Shown here piece after piece: positions 1 through 6,226 of a DNA stretch of 6,310 bases. Each line of letters begins with the position of its first letter. Positions within the stretch are counted from its first letter, which is position 1. Both the position numbers and the translations under genes were made by a program. The notes below the pieces were generated by a model, which searched no databases, was not told the origin of the DNA, and saw only the letters and a list, made by a program, of their open reading frames with translations. Origin of the DNA: an uncultured Lachnospiraceae bacterium (GTDB lineage Bacteria; Bacillota; Clostridia; Lachnospirales; Lachnospiraceae); assembly GCA_902783305.1 (NCBI GenBank), contig CACZQU010000235.1:1-6310 (forward strand), given 5' to 3'.

Positions 1-1093
1 CGGACATCGTTATCGATTCCTGGTCTGTCAGGTAAAGACTGCCGGAATATGTGCTGTCCTTCGTCGTGGATCCGTGCCCTGTATAATAAAATAAGGAGAC
101 ATCGTTGGAATCCGCCCCGGAAAACGCCGACCGGATGGCAGACAAAACCGCTGATTTTCCGAGGTTTTCCTTCATGATGACGGAGGAGTAATTCATCCCG
201 TTCAGCATCGCCCTCATTACCCTCACGTCATAATAGGGGCCATACAGATTGTTTGAAGAATCAGAGAGGGCATTGCCCAGATTGAATCTGGAGGGAGTGT
301 ACGCGCTCTCTCCAACCAGCAGTGCGCGGTAGACAATAGAAGAACTGCCCGAGGAGCCGGAGGACGGTTTTTTGTAGGTAATGGTCTTACCCGTGGAATT
401 CACCGCACTGTTGGAGGTTCCCGACTGTCCTTTCTTGTATGCCTTGATCGTATAGGTATACTTTTTCCCGTTCACGGCAGTAGTATCCGTATAAGAGGAC
501 TTACTCGCGCTGATGGCTTTCAGCCTGCTGTATTTGCTTGCCCCGTACAGCTTGCGGTAAAGCACATAGCCGCCGGCTCCGCTGCTGACGGACCATCTGA
601 CCGTTACTCCTTTCGCGGCGGAGGCCAGGCTGGTCACCTGCGGCCTTGTCAGGTAATAGATGTATGTTCCATAGGTATCATGACCACTGTAGTACCTGCT
701 GCCATCCTGAGTCTTATACGCGATAATCGAATAGCAGTATTCCTTGCCGGATTTGGCTGTTTTGTCCGTATAGGACAGGGTAGAGGCCTTCGTAATCGTC
801 TTGATGGTGGTGAAACTGGTGTCTTCACGGTATGCCCGGTAAACCAGATAACCCGATGCGCCGGTGGATTTCGACCACGTAAGCTTTACTCCTCCGGTCA
901 CATTTTTTACGGAAGTCAGATAAGGGGTGACTACGCTTACCTTTGGAGACGAAAGTCCCTGTGTCCTGGTGGTTGTCTTTGCATTGTAGGGGGTTGTCTT
1001 TCCTTCCTGTGCTCCGACACCGGCCGTGAGACTGAAAACCGTCATGAGCAGGACCAGTGCCGTCAGCATTCTTTTTCCGTGTCTCGCTTTCAT
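1..1093 (-). CDS. Exported FN3-repeat protein with C-terminal caspase-like (C14-type) peptidase domain, cut by window edge
   Basis: The frame is open from ATG at 1093 down to base 2 (364 codons), so the 3' end lies outside. The start is fixed by AGAAAGGAG (1099-1107) five bases upstream. Residues 1-28 form a signal peptide: basic KARHGKR, a hydrophobic run MLTALVLLMTVFSLTAGVGA, and likely cleavage after A28. Two fibronectin type III-like modules follow, about 58-147 and 150-238; each has a KLTW/TVRW strand, a GYLVYR/GYVLYR strand, a SYTD motif and a Y.Y.I.AY strand. A linker (PSSGSSGSSS, 243-252) leads to a caspase-like fold: YRALLVGESAY (255-265), then GPYYDVRVMRAML (285-297), then DVSLFYYTGHGS (331-342), with H340 as the expected catalytic His. 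The catalytic Cys should lie beyond the edge and cannot be checked. By family, this would be a secreted cysteine endopeptidase with Arg/Lys or Asp specificity. Its substrate is unknown, and whether it is active or only a fold relative is open. Confidence 0.85.
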   Translation of the reverse strand, partial: MKARHGKRMLTALVLLMTVFSLTAGVGAQEGKTTPYNAKTTTRTQGLSSPKVSVVTPYLTSVKNVTGGVKLTWSKSTGASGYLVYRAYREDTSFTTIKTITKASTLSYTDKTAKSGKEYCYSIIAYKTQDGSRYYSGHDTYGTYIYYLTRPQVTSLASAAKGVTVRWSVSSGAGGYVLYRKLYGASKYSRLKAISASKSSYTDTTAVNGKKYTYTIKAYKKGQSGTSNSAVNSTGKTITYKKPSSGSSGSSSIVYRALLVGESAYTPSRFNLGNALSDSSNNLYGPYYDVRVMRAMLNGMNYSSVIMKENLGKSAVLSAIRSAFSGADSNDVSLFYYTGHGSTTKDSTYSGSLYLTDQESITMS

Positions 1094-1185
1094 CGCATCT
1101 CCTTTCTTCGGGATGCACAGGACTTCAGAAAAATCCTCTGTGTCTGTCCCGGAAAATATGTTTTCTGATATAAAAACCCAATATA

Positions 1186-1214
1186 ATTGTATATTCTCAA
1201 CCGGCTTTTGTCAA
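1186..1214 (-). promoter_or_regulatory. Sigma-A-type promoter of the caspase-like gene
   Basis: On the minus strand TTGACA (1214-1209), a perfect -35, is followed after exactly 17 bases by TACAAT (1191-1186), a 5/6 match to the -10. The expected transcription start near 1179 gives a leader of about 86 nt before the ATG at 1093. The promoter lies in the 220-bp gap between this gene and the hydrolase, so the gene need not depend on read-through. I saw no convincing intrinsic terminator in the rest of the gap (1215-1313). Confidence 0.8.
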
Positions 1215-1313
1215 TCGTTTACTATTCTATGAAATTGTCACTGCCAGTCTTTGTTACTGCTCACGGATTAACCGAAAAGCCACGCGCGGGGAAAAGCCAG
1301 ACCGTGAAGCGCA

Positions 1314-2300
1314 TCAGTCTTTTTCATTGCTGTCATAAAAATCAAACACCATTTTCCAGTACTTTTCCAGCCCCGGGTTCCCCTGCATATAAAGCTCATG
1401 CTTCGCATCCGGAAAGACTTCAAGCTTTCCCCGGGGAATCCGCCGGATCAATTCATTCTGGCCTCCCAGTCCGACCATCGAATCGCGCCCTGACTGAAGG
1501 AGAAGTACCTGAGCCTTGATCCGTCTGCAGTTCTTCCGGGCCGTCGCTTCCTTCGTCAGCCGCAGGAACTGAAGGGCTGTATGATAAGACGGAATACACA
1601 TCTGATATTCCTGGTGTGCCTTGATGGTCTCAAAGCTGTAGAGGTAGCGCGCCTCACTGTTGTCCAGAGAAGCCGCAAAATCCGGCACCGGACTAAACCC
1701 AGCGGAACCGGCCATGTACTGACGGCCCTTTCCCAGCAGATCCTTCACCATGCACAAAAGCTTCGCCAGCGCCACAGGGGTGCCCCCTGCCGTCATCTCC
1801 AGCATCGGCGAGCTCAGTACGGCCTTGGCGAAATCATCAGGATATCTTTCCATGCAGCAGACTCCCACGCCGCCTCCCATGGAATGGGCAAAAAGGTACA
1901 ACGGCTCAGAAGGAGTCATCCCGGATTGTTTTCTCACCATTTCAGAGGCAAAGAAATGGAGATCCTCGATGAGCGCGCTGTAATCCTCCAGATGGATCAG
2001 CGACGGATCCGATGTGCTGCGAAAGGATTTCCCATGCTCTCTCTGCTGAAGCATCCAGACAGAAAACCCGTTTTTTACAAGATAGTAAACACTCTCATAC
2101 CATTTCGGAAGGGATTCGCTGAAGCCATGAAGCAGAATCAGCTGCCTGTCAGGAGAGCTGTCACCGGAGAAATGCTCATAATACAGCTCCTTTCCCGGTT
2201 CCCGGGAAAAGGTACCGGCAGTTTTCCTGTCCGTAAGCCAGGGAATTACGACTTCATCCATTTCCTTAGCATAATTGTCTTCATGGATCAGTTCCACCAT
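1314..2300 (-). CDS. Alpha/beta hydrolase, monoacylglycerol lipase/lysophospholipase-like (S33/Hydrolase_4 type)
   Basis: A 328-residue cytoplasmic serine hydrolase with no signal peptide or membrane segment. All parts of the fold are in order: oxyanion-hole motif LLHGF (56-60); QREHGKS (86-92), the counterpart of the family's common RGHGxS; nucleophile elbow AHSMGG (138-143) with S140; acid D273 in QSGRDSMV; and H301 in PDAKHELY. A 'cap' insertion covers about 165-255, as in monoacylglycerol lipases and PldB-type lysophospholipases. The ATG at 2300 is chosen because AAGGAG sits five bases before it; an in-frame ATG at 2381 would add 27 residues but lacks a ribosome site and crosses the leader repeats. 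Known members cleave acyl-glycerol, lysophospholipid or other carboxyl ester bonds; the substrate here cannot be told. It is divergent from the alpha-galactosidase gene and shares its 368-bp regulatory region, which hints at shared control but not at shared chemistry. Family call is firm, substrate open. Confidence 0.9.
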   Translation of the reverse strand: MVELIHEDNYAKEMDEVVIPWLTDRKTAGTFSREPGKELYYEHFSGDSSPDRQLILLHGFSESLPKWYESVYYLVKNGFSVWMLQQREHGKSFRSTSDPSLIHLEDYSALIEDLHFFASEMVRKQSGMTPSEPLYLFAHSMGGGVGVCCMERYPDDFAKAVLSSPMLEMTAGGTPVALAKLLCMVKDLLGKGRQYMAGSAGFSPVPDFAASLDNSEARYLYSFETIKAHQEYQMCIPSYHTALQFLRLTKEATARKNCRRIKAQVLLLQSGRDSMVGLGGQNELIRRIPRGKLEVFPDAKHELYMQGNPGLEKYWKMVFDFYDSNEKD

Positions 2301-2305
2301 CTCTG

Positions 2306-2311
2306 CTCCTT
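2306..2311 (-). promoter_or_regulatory. Shine-Dalgarno site that sets the hydrolase start
   Basis: AAGGAG on the minus strand lies five bases before ATG 2300. It decides between this start and the in-frame upstream ATG at 2381, which has no comparable site. Confidence 0.8.
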
Positions 2312-2362
2312 CTTTCTGTGTCACTGTACAAGGTCCGGTATGGATAGATTTTTTCGTCTGAA

Positions 2363-2403
2363 GCTGTACACGGGTCAGCATAACGCTGTACCCGGGGGAC
2401 AGC
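2363..2403. promoter_or_regulatory. Tandem dyad-symmetric elements (candidate operators or leader hairpins)
   Basis: GCTGTACCCGGGGGACAGC (2385-2403) is a 19-bp dyad with 8 of 9 positions paired around a central G. A weaker relative, GCTGTACACGGGTCAGC (2363-2379), starts 22 bp away. They lie 63-103 bp upstream of the hydrolase ATG. Read as DNA they resemble two repressor sites on the same helix face. Read as minus-strand RNA they would be consecutive hairpins in the hydrolase leader, next to a third GC-rich one (CTCC/GGAG, about 2403-2415). No U-run follows, so they are not a plain intrinsic terminator. Confidence 0.45.
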
Positions 2404-2449
2404 TCCCGCGCGGAGAATGAATAAACCGTGATCTGTACCTTATTTTCTG

Positions 2450-2507
2450 TTCAGTATCATGCATTTTCAGGGAGATATGTATCATGACGTTTTTTCAGTA
2501 TAGCATG
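2450..2507. repeat. Short direct repeats TTCAGTAT and GTATCATG upstream of the galactosidase promoter
   Basis: TTCAGTAT occurs at 2450-2457 and 2494-2501, 44 bp apart, close to four helical turns. GTATCATG occurs at 2454-2461 and 2479-2486, with a variant GTATAGCATG at 2498-2507. The block ends about 30 bp upstream of the rightward -35 and covers the candidate leftward -10, so it could bind a regulator acting on both genes. The repeats are visible; the role is inferred. Confidence 0.4.
2497..2505 (-). promoter_or_regulatory. Candidate extended -10 promoter for the hydrolase gene
   Basis: On the minus strand TGCTATACT combines an extended-10 TG dinucleotide (2505-2504) with TATACT (2502-2497), a 5/6 match. 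The best -35 at 17-bp spacing, TGGAAT, matches only 3/6. A start near 2490 would give a leader of about 190 nt containing the tandem dyads. A closer promoter in the AT-rich part of the leader cannot be excluded. Confidence 0.4.
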
Positions 2508-2538
2508 CCGCGTTTCAGAATTCCATAAGCATACCACC

Positions 2539-2567
2539 TTTACAAGCTTTTTTTTCTATTATAGAAT
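2539..2567 (+). promoter_or_regulatory. Sigma-A-type promoter of the alpha-galactosidase operon
   Basis: TTTACA (2539-2544, 5/6) is separated by 17 bases, including a run of eight T, from TAGAAT (2562-2567, 5/6). The predicted start near 2574 leaves a leader of about 95 nt. This is the only good rightward promoter seen before the gene, and it should also drive the overlapping AraC-family gene. Confidence 0.7.
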
Positions 2568-2572
2568 GTCTG

Positions 2573-2629
2573 TACCCACGGAAACCGTTCGGGTAACCCA
2601 TCGACAGGATATGGCAGCAAAGCGGCTGC
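2573..2629 (+). other. Two predicted stem-loops in the galactosidase mRNA leader
   Basis: The first stem pairs TACCC (2573-2577) with GGGTA (2591-2595) and continues as ACGG/CCGT (2578-2581 with 2585-2588) around an AAA loop, with a two-base bulge. It would sit at the extreme 5' end of the transcript. The second pairs GCAGC (2614-2618) with GCTGC (2625-2629) around six bases. Neither hides the ribosome site at 2652. They may stabilise the mRNA 5' end; no known riboswitch was recognised. Confidence 0.35.
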
Positions 2630-2651
2630 GACCGATACTCAGTTCAGCGGT

Positions 2652-2660
2652 AAGGAGGAG
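2652..2660 (+). promoter_or_regulatory. Strong Shine-Dalgarno site of the alpha-galactosidase gene
   Basis: AAGGAGGAG ends eight bases before ATG 2669. It matches the 16S rRNA anti-SD nearly fully and fixes the start. Confidence 0.85.
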
Positions 2661-2668
2661 CATAAACA

Positions 2669-4993
2669 ATGAGTATTTTCATACATGGCCATGACCGCCC
2701 TCATACGTTCCATCTGCAGAATGAATTTGTCAGCTACATCATCACCATACTCCCGGGCGGCCAGGCCGGCCAGCTTTATTACGGGAAAAGGATTCATGAC
2801 CGGGAGGATTTCGGTTATCTTCTGGAGGGATCCTTCCGTTCTCACACCGCTTACCCGGATCAGAACCGGCTGGGGATTTCTTACGAGCTGGTGCGCAGGG
2901 AGTATCCGGATTATGGCACCGGGGATTACCGTCAGGGAGCCATCGAAATCCTCCAGCAAAACGGAAGCCGGATCACCAATTTCATCTTTAAGGATTATTC
3001 CCTCCGGAAGGGAAAGCCTTCTCTCGAAGGCCTGCCTGCCACTTATACCGAGTCGGAGGAGGAAGCCGAAACCTTGACCTTGCTTGTGGCGGACGAGCTG
3101 ACGGGCGTCGAGGTAAGTCTTTCTTACACCCTGTTTTCCGGCTGCGGCGTTATCGCCCGTTCCGCCAGAATCACCAATACGGGAAAAGATCCGGTAACCC
3201 TCACCCGCGCCATGAGCCTGAGTCTGGACCTGCCGGACTGCGATTACGACTGGATGCAGTTTTCCGGCTCCTGGGCAAGAGAGCGTTATCCGTTCACCCA
3301 TCATCTGGAAACCGGTATACACGCCATCGAAAGCCTCAGAGGCCATTCCTCCCATCAGCAGAACCCGTTTGTCATCCTGAAACGGCCGAATACCGACGAA
3401 GATCAGGGAGAAGCGATGGGTGCCTGTCTGATCTACAGCGGCAATTTCCTGGCTCAGGCTCAGGTGGATACGTACAGAACAACCCGGCTGATGCTGGGGA
3501 TTCATCCCGCCTTTTTTTCCTGGAAGCTGAACAGCGGAGAATCCTTCCAGACTCCGGAGGCAGTACTTGCCTTCAGCTGCGATGGTCTGGCCAGTCTCAG
3601 CCATACCTTCCACCGCCTTTTCCAGAAGCGTCTTTCCAGAGGAAAGTGGAGAGATGAGCCGCGGCCCATCCTCCTGAACAACTGGGAGGCAACCTATTTT
3701 AATTTCAACGAGGAAAAGCTTCTCAGGATTGCCGGAAAGGCGAAGGAGTGCGGTGTTGAGCTGTTTGTTCTGGACGACGGCTGGTTTGGCGCAAGGCGGA
3801 TGGACAATGCCGGGCTGGGAGACTGGGTTCCTGCCAAAGAGCTTCTTCCTGGCGGAATTGCCGGACTTTCCGAAAAAATCGAGGCGATGGGGCTGAAATT
3901 TGGTCTGTGGTTTGAACCGGAAATGGTGAACCCGGATTCCGATCTGTACCGGGCGCATCCTGACTGGATCCTCCGGGTGCCCGGAAGACAGACGACCTTG
4001 AGCCGCAACCAGTGCGTCCTTGATTTTTCCCGGCCTGAGGTCGTTGACCACATCTATGAAATGATGGAAAAAATCCTCTCCGAATCCAGAATCTCCTATA
4101 TCAAGTGGGACATGAACCGGTCTGTCACAGAGTGCTGGTCGGCAGGCCTCCCGGCAGACCGTCAGCAGGAGGTGTTTCACCGATACATCCTTGGCGTTTA
4201 CCGTCTGTATGAGAAGCTGATCACCCGCTTCCCCGATATTCTCTTTGAGTCCTGTGCCGGAGGAGGAGGCCGCTTTGATGCCGGACTTTTGTTCTATGCT
4301 CCTCAGGCATGGACAAGTGATGACACGGATGCCATCGAGAGACTGAAGATCCAGTATGGCACCTCCTTTGCCTATCCGGTCAGCAGCATGGGCTCCCATG
4401 TTTCTGCCGTCCCCAATCATCAGCTGAACCGGGTTACTCCGTTAAAGACCAGAGCGGATGTCGCTTTCTTCGGTACCTTCGGGTATGAGCTGGATCTGAA
4501 CCGTCTTTCGGAGAAAGAAATCGCTGAAGTGAAGGAGTACACCCGGTTCATGAAGGAGCACCGCCGGCTCCTGCAGTTCGGAAACTTCTACCGTCTGCTC
4601 TCTCCGTTTGAAAGCAACGAAGTCTCCTGGATGAGCGTGGACGAGGAGAAGAAGGAAGCAATCGTAGGTTATTACCGTGTTCTGAGCAAGGTGAATCAAG
4701 GTTTTACCCGTGTATTGCTCAAAGGACTGGATCCGGACCTGAAATATGAGGTGACGGAGATTGCCGCAAAGGATGAGATCCCGGAAACCGAACGATTGTA
4801 CCGTCCTTTAGGGGACGCCGCGGAAGAAGAGGAGGGCGTGGTTTCCCGCCGCTGCATCGGTTCCTTCTTCGGAGATGAGCTGATGAATGCAGGCCTTGTC
4901 ACCAGCGACCGTTCTACAGGGAAGGTCGGGGATCATGTCCATGTGACGAAGGATTTCTCCTCTACCCTGTTTCTTCTCAAAGCCGTGCCATGA
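2669..4993 (+). CDS. aga: Alpha-galactosidase, glycoside hydrolase family 36
   Basis: A complete 774-residue enzyme that removes terminal alpha-1,6-galactose from melibiose, raffinose, stachyose and similar plant sugars by a retaining mechanism. Layout follows bacterial GH36 subgroup I (about 720-750 residues): N-terminal beta-supersandwich (about 1-320), catalytic TIM barrel (about 330-680) and C-terminal beta domain. Visible active-site motifs are NNWEATYF (337-344), LDDGWFG (368-374), LWFEPEMVNPDSDLY (413-427), KWDMNR (479-484) with nucleophile D481, ESCAGGGGRFD (527-537), and SDDTD (550-554), which holds the general acid/base Asp. The first residues match the typical GH36 opening (TFHLQN..SY), supporting the ATG at 2669. 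With no signal peptide it is cytoplasmic, so a sugar importer must supply the substrate; none is in the window. The name aga is generic; rafA, agaA and melA are used for relatives. The 3' end overlaps the regulator gene. Exact substrate preference cannot be read from sequence. Confidence 0.96.
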   Translation: MSIFIHGHDRPHTFHLQNEFVSYIITILPGGQAGQLYYGKRIHDREDFGYLLEGSFRSHTAYPDQNRLGISYELVRREYPDYGTGDYRQGAIEILQQNGSRITNFIFKDYSLRKGKPSLEGLPATYTESEEEAETLTLLVADELTGVEVSLSYTLFSGCGVIARSARITNTGKDPVTLTRAMSLSLDLPDCDYDWMQFSGSWARERYPFTHHLETGIHAIESLRGHSSHQQNPFVILKRPNTDEDQGEAMGACLIYSGNFLAQAQVDTYRTTRLMLGIHPAFFSWKLNSGESFQTPEAVLAFSCDGLASLSHTFHRLFQKRLSRGKWRDEPRPILLNNWEATYFNFNEEKLLRIAGKAKECGVELFVLDDGWFGARRMDNAGLGDWVPAKELLPGGIAGLSEKIEAMGLKFGLWFEPEMVNPDSDLYRAHPDWILRVPGRQTTLSRNQCVLDFSRPEVVDHIYEMMEKILSESRISYIKWDMNRSVTECWSAGLPADRQQEVFHRYILGVYRLYEKLITRFPDILFESCAGGGGRFDAGLLFYAPQAWTSDDTDAIERLKIQYGTSFAYPVSSMGSHVSAVPNHQLNRVTPLKTRADVAFFGTFGYELDLNRLSEKEIAEVKEYTRFMKEHRRLLQFGNFYRLLSPFESNEVSWMSVDEEKKEAIVGYYRVLSKVNQGFTRVLLKGLDPDLKYEVTEIAAKDEIPETERLYRPLGDAAEEEEGVVSRRCIGSFFGDELMNAGLVTSDRSTGKVGDHVHVTKDFSSTLFLLKAVP

Positions 4994-5928
4994 GCCGGCG
5001 CGAAGGCCGGAACGCCGGGATCACCTTCTCTGAGAGCTTCATGGCTATGGAAGATCTGTCGCTGATCCAGAATATCTCCAGTATCCAGCCTGTCAATCTG
5101 GATTACTGCGGCAGTGAACAATGCAAAAACGGATACGCGTTTGGTCCATTTGTCCGTGCCAGCTTTGTTTTGCACATGGTCATGAGCGGAAAGGGAAAGC
5201 TTTACAAAAACGGTCAGGTTTACTCCATCCATTCCGGAGAGGCGTTTCTGATTTTTCCCAGGGAAGAAACCGTCTACCAGGCTGATCTGGACGACCCATG
5301 GTTTTATATGTGGATCGGATTTCACGGCTTTTCCGCAGAGGAAATGATGAACCGTGCCGGCTTCCGGCAGGATCATCCGGTCCGGGTATGCCAGAAAATG
5401 CCGGAAATCAGGACCGTGATGGACAAAATGCTCGAATCCAGAGATCTGTCCTACTCCAGTGAACTGATGCGCATGAGCTGCCTTTATCATGTACTGGCCC
5501 TGCTCACCGACGAAGATTCCGGAAAACAGAATACAGGTGCCAGGACCGGATCTACCAATGCGCAGTATGTGCGGACCGCTGTCAGCCTTCTGATTGATTC
5601 CGATAAAAAAGGAATCCGCGTCGAGGATGTCGCCAAAGCCATCGGAATCAGCCGGAATTATCTGACCACGATTTTCAAAAAAGAGATGAATATCTCCCCA
5701 CAGGAATTTCTGATGAAATACCGGATGGAAAAAGCGGGCTCCCTGCTGCTGACCACTGACGAGCCGATCGGCTCCATCGCGTATGAAGCAGGATATTCCG
5801 ATTCTCTGTCTTTCTCCCGGGCTTTCCGCAAGCATTACGGAGTCAGCCCCACACAGTACCGGAATACCGGTCCCATCCTGATCCACAGCCGGGAAAAGGG
5901 AGAATATACCAGTAAAATTCCTTTATAG
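4990..5928 (+). CDS. AraC-family transcriptional regulator with N-terminal cupin, probable regulator of alpha-galactoside use
   Basis: A 312-residue regulator. Residues about 35-180 form an AraC-type ligand-binding/dimerisation region: LDYCGSEQC (37-45), FGPFVRASFVLHMVMSGKG (51-69), then a GEAFLIFP strand and a W-rich WFYMWIGFHG strand (104-113). This resembles the sugar-responsive MsmR/RafR group. The C-terminal DNA-binding domain has two helix-turn-helix units, VEDVAKAIGISRNYLTTIF (211-229) and about 259-281, and ends in the family signature around YEAGYSDSLSFSRAFRKH (265-282) and GVSPTQYR. ATG 4990 overlaps the galactosidase stop as ATGA, pointing to one mRNA and translational coupling. 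No good Shine-Dalgarno precedes it. ATG 5041 (M18), after a weak GAGAG, is an alternative start that keeps both domains. Co-transcription suggests it senses a galactoside and controls this operon and perhaps the next gene, where AraC-like half-sites are seen. Family firm, ligand inferred. Confidence 0.93.
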   Translation: MSRREGRNAGITFSESFMAMEDLSLIQNISSIQPVNLDYCGSEQCKNGYAFGPFVRASFVLHMVMSGKGKLYKNGQVYSIHSGEAFLIFPREETVYQADLDDPWFYMWIGFHGFSAEEMMNRAGFRQDHPVRVCQKMPEIRTVMDKMLESRDLSYSSELMRMSCLYHVLALLTDEDSGKQNTGARTGSTNAQYVRTAVSLLIDSDKKGIRVEDVAKAIGISRNYLTTIFKKEMNISPQEFLMKYRMEKAGSLLLTTDEPIGSIAYEAGYSDSLSFSRAFRKHYGVSPTQYRNTGPILIHSREKGEYTSKIPL

Positions 5929-6175
5929 GGCAGGACCCGGGGAGCGCGAAGCGCGGAACAATCCGTAGGAGTCATTTTGCACTTCAATCATTGATTTTAC
6001 CAAATGATAATCTGTGCAGCACATGTCACAGGAGTATCTTCTGCCGGCGCCATGACCAAAAAACCGTTTCATTACGATGTATTCCATGTTTTATCCTGCC
6101 TCTTAAGCATCGGATATGCATTGTACTCTTATCATATGTGTCAAACGGGTTTCCGGATTCAACAAAAAAATCGGT

Positions 6176-6226
6176 CATTTTCACGAAGAAAGGTCATTGT
6201 GCCATGTACGTATAACATTTTGCCAT
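6176..6226 (+). promoter_or_regulatory. Direct-repeat operator candidate for an AraC-type activator
   Basis: CATTGTGCCAT (6195-6205) and CATTTTGCCAT (6216-6226) match at 10 of 11 bases with a 21-bp shift, two helical turns. The second copy abuts and overlaps by one base the -35 position (6226-6231). A partial copy, CATTTTCAC, starts at 6176. Tandem half-sites about 21 bp apart touching the -35 are the classic layout for AraC-type activators. The regulator encoded at 4990-5928 is the obvious candidate, by inference only. Confidence 0.5.

Larger units (their letters stand above)
2324..2575. repeat. Cluster of five CTGTAC hexamers in the divergent intergenic region
   Basis: CTGTAC occurs at 2324-2329, 2364-2369, 2386-2391, 2433-2438 and 2570-2575, all in the same orientation. 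Four of the five are followed by a GG-containing tract (such as ACGGG, CCGGG or CCACGG). A given hexamer is expected about 0.06 times in 252 bp; I found only one other same-strand copy in the window (about 3942, inside the galactosidase gene). The last copy overlaps the predicted galactosidase transcription start. The enrichment is seen directly; an operator role is inference. Confidence 0.5.

Noticed and set aside
680..1168. A 162-codon plus-strand frame and a minus-strand frame (825-1118) over the 5' part of the caspase-like gene
   Set aside because: Both are out-of-frame shadows of the FN3-coding region, which starts with a ribosome site and signal peptide at 1093.
1215..1313. Terminator for the hydrolase gene
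   Set aside because: Only a long-loop CACGG/CCGTG pairing was found, with no T-run on the minus strand; not good enough to call.
2301..2381. Upstream in-frame ATG (2381) that would lengthen the hydrolase by 27 residues
   Set aside because: No ribosome site precedes it, the added residues are not hydrolase-like, and AAGGAG sits properly before ATG 2300.
1581..2420. A 279-codon open frame on the plus strand
   Set aside because: It is antisense to the alpha/beta hydrolase, whose catalytic triad motifs are intact; the translation is rich in R/H/Q with no domain.
2639..4420. A 593-codon open frame on the minus strand
   Set aside because: It lies antisense to the GH36 gene, whose active-site motifs are all in the plus frame. 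It has no recognisable domain or ribosome site; it is a codon-bias shadow.
4933..5886. A 317-codon open frame on the minus strand
   Set aside because: It is antisense to the AraC-family gene with its clear helix-turn-helix signature; no domain was recognised in the reverse frame.
5944..5956. GC hairpin after the regulator stop as an intrinsic terminator
   Set aside because: The stem is only four base pairs (GCGC/GCGC) and no T-run follows.
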